Assembly: GCA_009746045.1 (NCBI GenBank)
Contig: RPFO01000276.1
Coordinates: forward strand, 3,710,193 to 3,774,192
Source of the DNA: Mesostigma viride
Taxonomy: Eukaryota; Streptophyta; Mesostigmatophyceae; Mesostigmatales; Mesostigmataceae
Direction of reading: 5' to 3'
Length of the DNA stretch: 64,000 bases
Shown: positions 51,401-63,189 of the stretch, piece by piece
Numbering within the stretch: the stretch's first letter is position 1
Layout of the letters: every line of letters starts with the position of its first letter
Notes under the pieces: model-generated
Told to the model about the DNA's origin: nothing
What the model saw: only the letters and a program-made list of their open reading frames with translations
Database searches by the model: none
Position numbers and translations under genes: made by a program

Positions 51401-53634
51401 TAATTAATTAATTAATTAGACTCGTGCTCCCGTTGGGGAGTCACGGAGCATTAACCCCGATGAATGGATGGATGGGTGCAAACATTCCTACCGGTCTAAT
51501 CTATCTACATTGGCTACATACTACATCTATCTAGCAACATTCTAACTACATCATCTATCTAGGCAGCCGCACGCTGCCCTAGGGGGAGCTATCTAGCGTG
51601 CCTCCCGTGGGATTGCACACGCGGGCGCTTCCCCACTGGGGGGGGCTCGTTGTCCTCTATGACCTGGGCCCACTTGGCCTTGTCCATCATCTTCTTCCAA
51701 ATCACGGAGAGGCCGAGGCCCCCCATGTCCTCTACTAGCTGTTCTTTGAAGGTGCGGGCCTTGCGGCGTCTAACATCACTGGGCCCAGCCCACGTCAGGA
51801 GGTGCCGGCCAGGCTGGGCTGGTCGCAGTCCTGCGGGGGGGCCACGTGAGGTGTCTACCTGATTGGTGCGAGCTAGGTGCCCTACTAGCTGCAGGCGGCG
51901 TTGCTTAATTGTGCTGGTGATATAGGGCATGCCCTGGTACAGGTCCTCATTGCGGACATGAGCAGCATATCCTACTCTGAAAATGGAACGCAGCATGCTG
52001 GTGACCGCGCCGTCCAGCTTGCGGGCCAGGTCGGCGGTGAGGGTCCACGTCTCGGCGCCATACGTGAGAACAGGAAGGACGAGGACCTTGAACAGGTCCT
52101 GTTTCTCGATCTTGCCCAGGGGCTTGCGCCATAGGGCCCGGTACTGGCGTAAAGCGTGCCAGGCGAGGGAGATGCGGTGGTCCACATCCACCTCGCAGCT
52201 AGGGAGCAGGCTGCCCAGCAGCTTAACGCGGTCCCGATACAGGACTCGAGAGCCGTCTAGGAGATAGAGGGGCGGCGCTGAGGTGGTGAGCCCAACCGCC
52301 AGGGCCTCTGTCTTCTTGCTGACCTCAAGCCCCACTGCACGGGCCTCGAGAGCCAGGCAGTCAAGCCATGTCTGCACGTGCTCAGTGTCCTCAAAGAGGG
52401 TGGTGTCGTCTGCGTAAATGATGTCTGCCAGCCGAATCTCCGTGTCCGCACCGCCATGCCAGAATTTGTTAGCAACCTGCACTCCTGGTTCCCTGCCCAC
52501 GATGCGGGCAAATCGCTTGCGCGCCTGAATCATTACGTATTCGACAACAATAATGAACAGGTAGGGCGACAGCACGCAGCCCTGCCACACACCCTTCTGT
52601 AAAGGGCATGGGGGCGTGGTCCCGTAAGAAGTGCGCACCGAAGTGGTGGACCCTTCATACAGGTTGCGGATGACAGCAATCAGGGGGCGGGGGATCCGGA
52701 ACAACTCGAGGATGTCCCAAAGCGCAGGCCAGAAAACTGAATCGAAGGCTTTGATGAAGTCCACCAGCACAAGGTGCAAAGGGGACTCACCAGGCTGAAG
52801 GCGTTGCAGTTCCTCCACCAGTCGGCGAGTAGCGAAGAGCGCCTGTACTGTGTTGCGACCTGAACGGAAGCCGTGCTGAGTCTCGCTGAGGTGACCGTCC
52901 AGGGCCGTGCGCAGGCGGTTCAGGATGAGCCGCATAAGAAGCTTGAGGGGGGCACTTTGAATGCACACCCCTCTGTAGTTGCCGGGGTCGGCAGGCGACC
53001 CCTTGTTCTTGTACAGCATCGTGCGAAAACTGTGTTGCCAGGCCGCTGGAGGTGGTTGCGACGACAGCAGAAGGCGGTTGCAGATGTCCCGGAAGAGCAG
53101 CATAACACCTGTGTCCTCGAATTCGGCTGCAAGTTTTACAACTGCGGCCGGAATCTCGTCAGAGCCGGTGGCTGCATCATAACGCAGGCGCTGGACCGCC
53201 TCCGTGACCTCGCGAGAGGTGAAAGGAGGCATGTCAGACGGGTCGCCAAGTGGGCCGACCAGCGGGGGGACTAGGTAGTCCGCCGCTGACCTAGGCGGGG
53301 CCGGGGGCCCTGCGGGGCCGGCCAGGGCGGCCGGACGGGCGGCGGCGGCTGGGAGCAGGGGTGGGGGCGGCGCAGCTGTCCCCACGACCTCGGCCGTGGC
53401 CGTGGCCCAGGTACGAAGCCGCTGGGCTGGGGCGCCGGGGACGTCGTGGCGGTGGGGCCGGCCGAGGCCGTCCGGGTGCCCGAGGCGCTTGTACCAGAAC
53501 CAGGCCCCCTTGCCGTCGTGCTTCTGCTGGCAGCTGCGCAGGTCCTTGACCATCTGCTGAGCATCTGCCTTCTCAGCCTGCTCGTAGGCGGCCCTCAGAG
53601 CTGCTTGCAGCCCAGGTTTGGCGAGCGGATCTCG
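51401..53634 (-). mobile_element. 5'-truncated LINE with reverse transcriptase
   Basis: 2,234 bp, flanked by the 11-bp satellite duplication GATGACACTAT at 51390-51400 and 53635-53645. Ends with stem-loop 51423-51445 and a (TAAT)n tail, the same 3' end as the half-LINE. The endonuclease domain is missing through 5' truncation. Confidence 0.92.
51589..53634 (-). CDS. LINE ORF2 reverse transcriptase, 5'-truncated
   Basis: Non-LTR reverse transcriptase: NYRGVCIQSAPLKLLMRLIL (block 2), TQHGFRSGRNTVQALFATRR, LVLVDFIKAFDSVFW, QKGVWQGCVLSPYLFIIVVE and the catalytic IIYADDTTLFEDT, in the usual order. The thumb and C-terminal region follow, with LTYGAETWTLTADLARKLDG and LVGHLARTNQVDTS, to the stop at 51589. 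No frameshift in the 680 codons, so it is recent. The open frame extends upstream to 54336 only because the satellite is stop-free in that frame; that part is not LINE. Confidence 0.92.
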   Translation of the reverse strand, partial: RDPLAKPGLQAALRAAYEQAEKADAQQMVKDLRSCQQKHDGKGAWFWYKRLGHPDGLGRPHRHDVPGAPAQRLRTWATATAEVVGTAAPPPPLLPAAAARPAALAGPAGPPAPPRSAADYLVPPLVGPLGDPSDMPPFTSREVTEAVQRLRYDAATGSDEIPAAVVKLAAEFEDTGVMLLFRDICNRLLLSSQPPPAAWQHSFRTMLYKNKGSPADPGNYRGVCIQSAPLKLLMRLILNRLRTALDGHLSETQHGFRSGRNTVQALFATRRLVEELQRLQPGESPLHLVLVDFIKAFDSVFWPALWDILELFRIPRPLIAVIRNLYEGSTTSVRTSYGTTPPCPLQKGVWQGCVLSPYLFIIVVEYVMIQARKRFARIVGREPGVQVANKFWHGGADTEIRLADIIYADDTTLFEDTEHVQTWLDCLALEARAVGLEVSKKTEALAVGLTTSAPPLYLLDGSRVLYRDRVKLLGSLLPSCEVDVDHRISLAWHALRQYRALWRKPLGKIEKQDLFKVLVLPVLTYGAETWTLTADLARKLDGAVTSMLRSIFRVGYAAHVRNEDLYQGMPYITSTIKQRRLQLVGHLARTNQVDTSRGPPAGLRPAQPGRHLLTWAGPSDVRRRKARTFKEQLVEDMGGLGLSVIWKKMMDKAKWAQVIEDNEPPPVGKRPRVQSHGRHAR

Positions 53635-56600
53635 GATGACACTATGGGAGCCTGAATCCTCATCATTAATTTCATACATGCCAACAACACGTAGACGGGC
53701 CATAATGACACCACGGGAGCCTGAATCCTCATCATTTTTTTTTCTTTGACATCCATGTACGTAGGCCAGCCATGATGACACCATGGGAGCCTGAATCCTC
53801 ATCATTTTTTTTCTGAGACATCCATGTACGTAGGCCAGCCATGATGACACCATGGGAGCCTGAATACTCATCATTAAATACATACATGCCATCCATGTAC
53901 GTAGACAGGCCATGATGACACCATGGGAGCCTGAATCCTCATCATTTACTATTCCTTGACATCCATGTACGTAGACGGGCCATGATGACACCATGGGAGC
54001 CTGAATCCTCATCATTTTTTTTTCTTTGACATCCATGTACATACGTAGGCCAGCCATGATGACACCAATGGAGCCTGAATCCTCATCATTAATTACATAC
54101 ATGCCATCCATGTACGTAGACAGGCCATGACATCTGACACCATGGGAGCCTGAATCCTCATCATTTACTATTCCTTGACATCCATGTACGTAGACGGGCC
54201 ATGATGACACCATGGGAGCCTGAATCCTCATCATTTTTTTTTCTTTGACATCCATGTACATACGTAGGCCAGCCATGATGACACCAATGGAGCCTGAATC
54301 CTCATCATTAATTACATAAATGCCAACCATGTACATACACGGGCAATGATGACACCATGGGAGCCTGAATCCTCATCATTTTTTTTTTCTTTGACATCCA
54401 TGTACATACGTAGGCCAGCCATGATGACACCAATGGAGCCTGAATCCTCATAATTAATTACATACATGCCATCCATGTACGTAGACAAGCCATGATGACA
54501 CCATGGGAGCCTGAATCCTCATCATTTACTATTCCTTGACATCCATGTACGTAGACGGGCCATGATGACACCAATGGAGCCTGAATCCTCTTCATTTTTT
54601 TTATGAGAGGATTCAGGTTACATAAATGCCATCCATGTACGTAGACGGGCCATGATGACACCATGGGAGCCTGAATCCTCATCATTACTTACATAAATGC
54701 CATCCATGTACGTAGACGGGCCATGATGACACCATGGGAGCCTGAATCCTCATCATTAATTACATAAATGCCATTCATGTACGTAGGCCAGCCATGGAGA
54801 CACCATGGGAGCCTGAATCCTCATCATTAATTACATAAATGCCAACCATGTACGTAGACAAGCCATGATGACACCATGGGAGCCTGAATCCTCCTCATTA
54901 ATTACATAAATGCCAACCATGTACGTAGACAAGCCATGATGACACCACAGGCCTGAATCCTCATCATTAATTACATACATGCCATCCATGTACGTAGACA
55001 GGCCATGATGACACCATGGGAGCCTGAATCCTCATCATTTACTATTCCTTGACATCCATGTACGTAGGCCAGCCATGGAGACACCATGGGAGCCTGAATC
55101 CTCCTCATTAATTACAGAAATGTTAACCATGTACGTAGACAAGCCATGATGACCCCATGGGAGCCTGAATCCTCATCATTAATTACATAAATGCCATCCA
55201 TGTACGTAGACGGGCCATGATGACACCATGGGAGCCTGAATCCTCATCATTAATTACATACATGCCATCGATGTACGTACACGGGCCATGATGACACCAT
55301 GGGAGCCTGAATCCTCATCATTTTTTTTTCTTTGACATCCATGTACGTAGACGGGCCATGATGACACCATGGGAGCCTGAATCCTCATCATTAATTACAT
55401 AAATGCCATTCATGTACGTAGACGGGCCATGATGACACCATGGGAGCCTGAATTCTCATCATTTACTATTCCTTGACATCCATGTACGTAGGCCAGCCAT
55501 GGAGACAACATGGGAGCCTGAATCCTCATCATTAATTACATAAATGCCAACCATGTACGTAGACAAGCCATGATGACCCCATGGGAGCCTGAATCCTCAT
55601 CATTAATTACATAAATGCCATCCATGTACGTAGACGGGCCATGATGACACCATGGGAGCCTGAATCCTCATTATTATATACAAAAATGCCATCCATGTAC
55701 GTACACGGGCAATGATGACACCATGGGAGCCTGAATCCTCATCATTAATTACATAAATGCCATCCATGTACGTAGACGGGCCATGATGACACCATGGGAG
55801 CCTGAATCCTCATCATTAATTACATAAATGCCATTCATGTACGTAGACGGGCCATGATGACACCATGGGAGCCTGAATTCTCATCATTTACTATTCCTTG
55901 ACATCCATGTACGTAGGCCAGCCATGGAGACACCATGGGAGCCTGAATCCTCCTCATTAATTACATAAATGCCAACCATGTACGTAGACAAGCCATGATG
56001 ACCCCATGGGAGCCTGAATCCTCATCATTAATTACATAAATGCCATCCATGTACGTAGACGGGCCATGATGACACCATGGGAGCCTGAATCCTCATTATT
56101 ATATACAAAAATGCCATCCATGTACGTACACGGGCAATGATGACACCATGGGAGCCTGAATCCTCATCATTAATTACATAAATGCCATTCATGTACGTAG
56201 ACATGACATGATGACACCATGGGAGCCTGAATCCTCATCATTAATTACATACATGCCATCCATGTACGTACACGGGCCATGATGACACCATGGGAGCCTG
56301 AATGAAAAATGATGAGGATTCAGGCTCCCATGGTGTCATCATGGCCCGTCTACGTACATGGATGTCTCATAAAAAAAAAGATGAGGATTCAGGCTCCCAT
56401 GGTGTCATCATGGCCCGTCTACGTACATGGTTGGCATTTATGTAATTAATGATGAGGATTCAGGCTCCCATGGTGTCATCATGGCCCGTCTACGTACATG
56501 GATGTCAAGGAATAGTAAATGATGAGGATTCAGGCTCCCATGGTGTCATCATGGCTTGTCTACGTACATGGTTGGCATTTATGTAATTAACGAGGAGGAT

Positions 56601-59526
56601 TCAGGCTCCCATGGTGTCTCCATGGCTGGCCTACGTACATGGATGTCAAGGAATAGTAAATGATGAGGATTCAGGCTCCCATGGTGTCATCATGGCCCGT
56701 GTACGTACATGGATGGCATGTATGTAATTAATGATGAGGATTCAGGCTCCCATGGTGTCATCATGGCCCGTCTACGTACATGGATGTCAAAGAAAAAAAA
56801 ATGATGAGGATTCAGGCTCCCATGGTGTCATCATGGCTGGCCTACGTACATGGATGTCTCATAAAAAAAATGATGAGGATTCAGGCTCCCATGGTGTCAT
56901 CATGGCCCGTGTACGTACATGGATGGCATGTATGTAATTAATGATGAGGATTCAGGCTCCCATGGTGTCATCATGGCTGGCCTACGTACATGAATGGCAT
57001 TTATGTCATAAATGATGAGGATTCAGGCTCCCATGGTGTCATCATGGCCCATCTACGTGTTGTTGGCATTTATGTTATAAATGATGAGGATTCAGGCTCC
57101 CATGGTGTCATCATGGACCGTAGACCTACGTACATGGTTGGCATTTATGTAATTAATGATGAGGATTCAGGCTCCCATGGTGTCATCATGGCCCGTCTAC
57201 GTACATGGATGTCAAGGAATAGTAAATGATGAGGATTCAGGCTCCCATGGTGTCATCATCGCCTGTGTACGTACATGGATGGCATTTATGTAATTAATGA
57301 TGAGGATTCAGGCTCCCATGGTGTCATCATGGCTTGTCTACGTACATGGTTGGCATTTATGTAATTAATGAGGAGGATTCAGGCTCCCATGGTGTCTCCA
57401 TGGCTGGCCTACGTACATGGTTGGCATTTATGTAATTCATGAGGAGGATTTAGGCTCCCATGGTGTCATCATGGCTGGCCTACGTACATGGATGGCATGT
57501 ACTTTTTTAATGATGAGGATTCAGGCTCCCATGGTGTCATCATGGCCCGTCTACGTACATGAATGGCATTTATGTAATTAATGATGAGGATTCAGGCTCC
57601 CATGGTGTCATCATGGCCCGTCTACGTACATGGATGGCATTTATGTAATTAATGATGAGGATTCAGGCTCCCATGGGGTCATCATGGCTTGTCTACCTAC
57701 ATGGTTGGCATTTATGTAATTAATGAGGAGGATTCAGGCTCCCATGGTGTCATCATGGCTGGCCTACGTACATGGATGTCAAAGAAAAAAAAATGATGAG
57801 GATTCAGGCTCCCATGGTGTCATCATGGCTGGCCTACGTATGTACATGGATGTCTCATTAAAAAAATGATGAGGATTCAGGCTCCCATGGTGTCATCATG
57901 GCTTGTCTACCTACATTGTTGGCATGTATGTAATTAATGATGAGGATTCAGGCTCCCATGGTGTCATCATGGCCCGTCTACGTACATGGATGTCAAAGAA
58001 AAAAAAATGACGAGGATTCAGGCTCCCATGGTGTCATCATGGCTGGCCTACGTACATGGATGTCTCATAAAAAAAATGATGAGGATTCAGGCTCCCATGG
58101 TGTCATCATGGCCCGTCTACGTACATGAATGGCATTTATGTAATTAATGATGAGGATTCAGGCTCCCATGGTGTCATCATGGCCCGTCTACGTACATGGA
58201 TGGCATTTATGTAATTAATGATGAGGATTCAGGCTCCCATGGGGTCATCATGGCTTGTCTACCTACATGGTTGGCATTTATGTAATTAATGAGGAGGATT
58301 CAGGCTCCCATGGTGTCATCATGGCTGGCCTACGTACATGGATGTCAAAGAAAAAAAAATGATGAGGATTCAGGCTCCCATGGTGTCATCATGGCTGGCC
58401 TACGTATGTACATGGATGTCTCATTAAAAAAATGATGAGGATTCAGGCTCCCATGGTGTCATCATGGCTTGTCTACCTACATTGTTGGCATGTATGTAAT
58501 TAATGATGAGGATTCAGGCTCCCATGGTGTCATCATGGCCCGTCTACGTACATGGATGTCAAAGAAAAAAAAATGACGAGGATTCAGGCTCCCATGGTGT
58601 CATCATGGCTGGCCTACGTACATGGATGTCTCATAAAAAAAATGATGAGGATTCAGGCTCCCATGGTGTCATCATGGCCCGTCTACGTACATGGTTGGCA
58701 TTTATGTAATTAATGATGAGGATTCAGGCTCCCATGGTGTCATCATGGCCTGTCTACGTACATGGATGGCATGTATGTATTTAATGATGAGGATTCAGGC
58801 TCCCATGGTGTCATCATGGCTGGCCTACGTACATGGATGTCTCAGAAAAAAAATGATGAGGATTCAGGCTCCCATGGTGTCATCATGGCTGGCCTACGTA
58901 CATGGATGTCTCATAAAATAAATGATGAGGATTCAGGCTCCCGTGGTGTCATTATGGCCCGTCTACGTGTTGTTGGCATGTATGAAATTAATGATGAGGA
59001 TTCAGGCTCCCATAGTGTCATCATGGCTGGCCTACGTACATGGTTGGCATTTATGTATTTAATTATGAGGATTCAGGCTCCCATGGTGTCATCATTGCCC
59101 GTGTATGTACATGGTTGGCATTTATGTAATTAATGATGAGGATTCAGGCTCCATTGGTGTCATCATGGCCCGTCTACGTACATGGGTGGCATTTATGTAT
59201 TTAATGATGAGGATTTAGGCTCCCATGGGGTCATCATGGCTTGTCTACGTACATGGAGTCATATTGATTCATGGAACAATGAGATACCATTCTTAATTGA
59301 AAATTGTTCTTGATACTTTCACATGCATGCCCGGAATCGTGAATTTGTGCGGGTTTCCATGATGACAATCCTCATTGAATTCTTGAGCACACAATATTGA
59401 GCAATTTAGGGGCACTTCGGCAATGTTGACCATTTTCATTCATGATAAAATTAGCATTTAATGCAATAAATACATATTCCACTCATTTTAATAAACCATG
59501 CAAAAACTTTACAAGCACGCTCAAGC

Positions 59527-60228
59527 TAGGGGTGGGCTGGCATGCACGCGTGGGTGTGGGGGTGGGCTGGCATGCATGCGTGGGTGTGGGGGTGGGCTGG
59601 CATGCACGCGTGGGTGTGGGGGGGGCTGGCATGCATGCGTGGGTGTGGGGTTGGGCTAGCCTGCATGCGTGGGTGTGGGGGGGGCTGGCATGCATGCGTG
59701 GGTGTGTGTGGGGGGCTAGCATGCATGCGTAAGTGTGGGGGGGGGCTGGCATGCATGCGTGGGTGTGGGGGGGGGCTGGCATGCATGCGTGGGTGTGTGT
59801 GGGGGGCTAGCATGCATGCGTGTGTGGGGGGGGCTGGCATGCATGCGTGGGTGTGTATGGGGGCTGGCATGCATGCGTGGGTGTGTGTGGGGGGCTAGCA
59901 TGCATGCGTGGGTGTGTGGGGGGGCTGTCATGCATGCGTGGGTGTGTGGGGGGGCTGGCATGCATGCGTGGGTGTGTGGGGGGGCTAGCATGCATGCGTG
60001 GGTGTGGGGGTGGGCTAGCATGCATGCGTGGGTGTGGGGGGGGCGGTCATGCATGCGTGGGTGTGTGGGGGGGCTGGCATGCATGCGTGGGTGTGTGGGG
60101 GGGCTAGCATGCATGCGTGGGTGTGGGGGGGGCTAGCATGCATGCGTGGGTGTGAGTGTGGGCTAGCATGCATGCGTGGGTGTGGGGGTGGGCTAGCATG
60201 CATGCGTGGGTGTGGGGGGGGGCTAGCA
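59527..60228 (+). repeat. ~27-bp minisatellite, right arm
   Basis: G-rich strand of the same minisatellite as 47498-47992, in inverted orientation and with about seven more units. G7-8 runs alternate with GCATGCATGC. Confidence 0.93.
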
Positions 60229-61436
60229 CGCCCCACCCCTCCATCGGCACAGCCAGCCTTGTGAGTCTACCCTTAACAACAAGGCTGGTAGGACGACACG
60301 CCTGAGCAGCATATGTCATGCCTATCTCAGGCTAATAATGTGTGATTTTGTGCCAACAACCAAGTTGTTCCACCCAACAACACATTATAAACCCTCTTCC
60401 AAAATGCCCAACAAGCCGGACACGTGGAGGACCACACACGCAGTATATAAAGAGAAAATAAGCTGACTTTTTATCCAGCCAACCTGTGGCTAGCTGCTCT
60501 GGTTAGCATGACAAATGCTAACATTTACTCAGTGGGAAAGGTGAAGAGACCATTGGAACAGCCTACCTGACGCATGTGCCACCAAAGCATTGTGTCCCGC
60601 AAAATGCACACTGCCTCCTTTCTAACAAGCACGAGCCGCTCTCTTTAGGAGACAGGTGCCAGCTCGTCAGTGTCTGGGGAAAATGATGCCGCTGCTTAGG
60701 AAGACCGCGTGAATTTCCTCGAACACAACTGTCTATAAAGCAAAAGAAATTTCAGAGAAGCATGGAAATAAAAGCATTACACCTTCCCGACAGGTTGTGG
60801 GCCACGCGCTGCAGCAAGCCAGCCACGTCACAGACGAACTTGCTTAAAAACATCCAGGAATCCAGCGATGCAGCGCCAGGACCCGCAACTTCATGGCTGC
60901 ATCTGGCCGGAAAGAAGGCAAAAAGCTTACGCTCAACGAGGTAAGAAAGCAGGAAAGCGCTATCTTAGGACGTTTAATACAAGAACGTACCATAACGGGC
61001 ATTTATTCGTGCCCAGGCGCACAAGAAAGGCCACCCTTTCATGGAGAGGTCGGGCGCGCATGGCGCAGGCCTAATGTTATCTTACCGCAAAATGACGGGA
61101 AAGGTAAAGATAGCAGCGGGAATTTTTACGGCTTTAGAAACATCATTAAACTAGCTTCCATTAGGACCATCAAAACTGGCAACAATCGACAATCACACCT
61201 GCAGGCATCAATTATACTTTATTCATCCCGACAGAAATTCAGGCCGGACCCCCCCTGCCGATGGTAAAGAAAAAGAGCCCGCGACATTATAGATCGCAAC
61301 TATCCCACCATAAATTAGAATCAGTAACTAATTTTCTCCAAGAATCGAGCATTTTTTCTGCTTTCCGCGAGCCAGATTTGTCACGTTTCGTCTAAAAGCA
61401 GTCGCCATGGCCACTTCCGCAAGGGGTGCGCGCACC

Positions 61437-62340
61437 GTGCACCCACTTTTCACGGTACGGAGGGTACCGCGGAATTTTTTTGGCGCGGAAAATATTCGCC
61501 GCCAAAAATTAACCATGCATGCATGCCCGTCGTCTCCAAACATTGCATTACATGCACGTGACGGCGTGTTCCCTCGGTCATGGTGCGCGGCGGTGCCAGC
61601 TGGACTGATGTCATGCCCTCCACGTAGGCTCGTTCTACATTTCAGAACTGATCCATGGCGCATAATTAGAATTTTGGAAGGTAGAATCAGGTTCTGAAGG
61701 TTCTACATAGTAGCCTAGTAAGGGTACACTAACATGTAGCCCAGTAGTTACTAATCCTGCGATCATGACGGAATATACATGTAGTGATACTAATCGATAC
61801 ATGTAGTACACATGGTTGGCGCACAGAATGTTGTACAACCTGCCCTACATGTCGGAAAAACGCACACTCTGACAAACGTGATTGGAATATATTGTACAAC
61901 ATCATCACTAACGCTACATCCGGAACTGTTCTAGTGAATAGCATTACAATGTACTCCCCCGGCAGGTGTGGGTGCCCGAGTACTTGGAGTCTGAACACGC
62001 AGTGTCGACTCCTATTGGTGCAAAGGCATTTTTGTCGTCTCTTCATTTTTTTTTCTCCGTTACCACTATATATTGTACAATAGCATGTAGGATGGTACAT
62101 CCAGAACTGTTCGAGCGAATAGCAGGGGGATCTACACCCCCGGTGGGGATCTACACCCTACTCCAATACCTGGATGAGACCGGCAGTCGCCGTGTCGAAT
62201 CCTTTTTGCGGCATGTCAGTTTTCAGGGTTCTTTTTTTTTTGTTTTTTTCCCTTTTTTTTTTTTTTCTCCATTTTTACAAATCAGATTTTTCAGAACAGT
62301 GCATACGGCTAAGCTTTCATTTCGCAAGACAATTCTTACG
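61437..62340. other. No gene recognised right of the giant inverted repeat
   Basis: Includes inverted words AATTTTTGGCGGCG/CGCGCCAAAAAAATT near 61475-61510 and three TATTGTACAA words (61887-62080). T-homopolymers lie at 62230-62270. Confidence 0.4.
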
Positions 62341-63090
62341 GCACCTTCCAAAGTCCCTGGTGTGTGTCAGTGCAGCGTCGACATGGCATGCGTGGAGGAT
62401 ATTTGCGTACGTACGACGAATCATCTGAAACGACTGGTCCAACCTGAAAAATTTTGAATTTTTGCCGTGTCCAGTAACGGTCCTAGGTTGCACCCGCGGG
62501 CCGTTCCGGCAGCTGTACAGAATAGATCAGAAAGATACGCCGCGGAATGACGCCAGTGCCCGGCAAATGTGAGTCGGGAACTGAACAGTCACTACAAACG
62601 TCGAAAATCTATTGCTCCACCCCCCAAAAAAAGCGTTCCGGAACTGTTCGAAGCGAATAGCACTGACAGGATTCGAACCTGCGTCCAGAGTGAGGTTGCG
62701 GAGTGAGGGAGGCCAGCCATCATGGTCCGCACACAAATCTGGCTCGGGTCCGATCCCTGTCAGTGCTCTTCGCTTCGAACAGGTCCGGAACGCTTTTTTG
62801 TGGGGTTGGAGCAATAAATACTCGACATTTGCAGTGACTGTTCAGTTCCGGGCTCACAAATGATTTGCCGGGCACAGGCGTCGTTGCGCGGCGTATCTTT
62901 GTGATCTTTTCTGTACAGCTGTCGGAACGGCCCGCGGGTGCAACCTAGGACCGTTACTGGACACGGAAAAAATTTAAAATTTTTCAGGTTGGACCAGTCG
63001 TTTCACATGATTCGTCGTACGTACGCAAATATCCTCCACGCATGCCATGTCGACGCTGCACTGACACACACCAGGGACTTTGGAAGGTGC
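62341..63090. repeat. 0.75-kb inverted repeat with a tRNA-like centre
   Basis: Arms of about 320 bp (62341-62660 and 62768-63090) begin with GCACCTTCCAAAGTCCCTGG and its inverse. The 109-nt centre (62659-62767) has 7-bp ends AGCACTG/CAGTGCT and, on the minus strand, GGTTCGAATCC, a perfect tRNA B box. On the plus strand GGTCCGATCCC is a weaker one. The D-arm and anticodon arm do not fold as a real tRNA, so I do not call a tRNA gene. Confidence 0.75.
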
Positions 63091-63189
63091 GCACCCTGCC
63101 CGCCCAGGTAATTGATGCGGTGTTTTGCAGGCGCGCACCGCCGGATGCGCCCACCACGCCCGCCACCGCACGTCCAGTGACCGACTGTG

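Larger units (their letters stand above)
48250..59260. repeat. ~71-bp satellite, two opposed blocks
   Basis: Unit (plus sense, right block): AATGATGAGGATTCAGGCTC, CCATGGTGTCATCATGGCCC, GTCTACGTACATGGATGGCA, TTTATGTAATT. Blocks 48250-48898, 50879-51389 and 53646-56303 are in minus sense; 56318-59260 are in plus sense; roughly 95-100 units by my estimate. The spacer after ACATGGATG varies between GCATTTATGTAATT, TCAAAGAAAAAAA, TCTCATAAAAAAA and TCAAGGAATAGTA. Units are stop-free in one frame (MMRIQAPMVSSWPVYVHG), which produces many spurious frames. Confidence 0.95.
46283..61436. repeat. Giant inverted repeat (foldback-like element), centre about 56310
   Basis: Sequence 46283-48280 returns inverted at 59265-61436, starting on each side at the palindrome GGTGCGCGCACC. 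Inside, the ~71-bp satellite also reverses direction, at 56303/56318 across a 14-nt loop. Arm order from the outside: ~1.2 kb unique, G-rich ~27-bp minisatellite, 250 bp unique, satellite. The left arm is longer only because of two LINE insertions (together 4.2 kb) and extra satellite copies. Long inverted repeats built of tandem repeats are typical of foldback elements. No transposase and no target duplication are seen. Confidence 0.88.

Noticed and set aside
53646-54336. N-terminal ~230 codons of a 915-codon minus-strand frame ending in reverse transcriptase
   Set aside because: This part is the ~71-bp satellite read in a stop-free frame; the LINE begins at the target duplication 53635-53645.
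48250-59260. CRISPR-like array (repeats with variable spacers)
   Set aside because: Units of ~71 bp with only a few recurring spacer types, eukaryotic context, and no cas genes; it is a satellite.
46260-61460. Target-site duplication of the giant inverted repeat
   Set aside because: The bases just outside 46283 and 61436 (GTCGGCAT and GTGCACCC) do not match; no duplication can be claimed.
62659-62767. tRNA gene
   Set aside because: Acceptor-like and T-arm-like parts are present, but there is no U8, no D-loop GG and no anticodon arm; reported only as tRNA-like.
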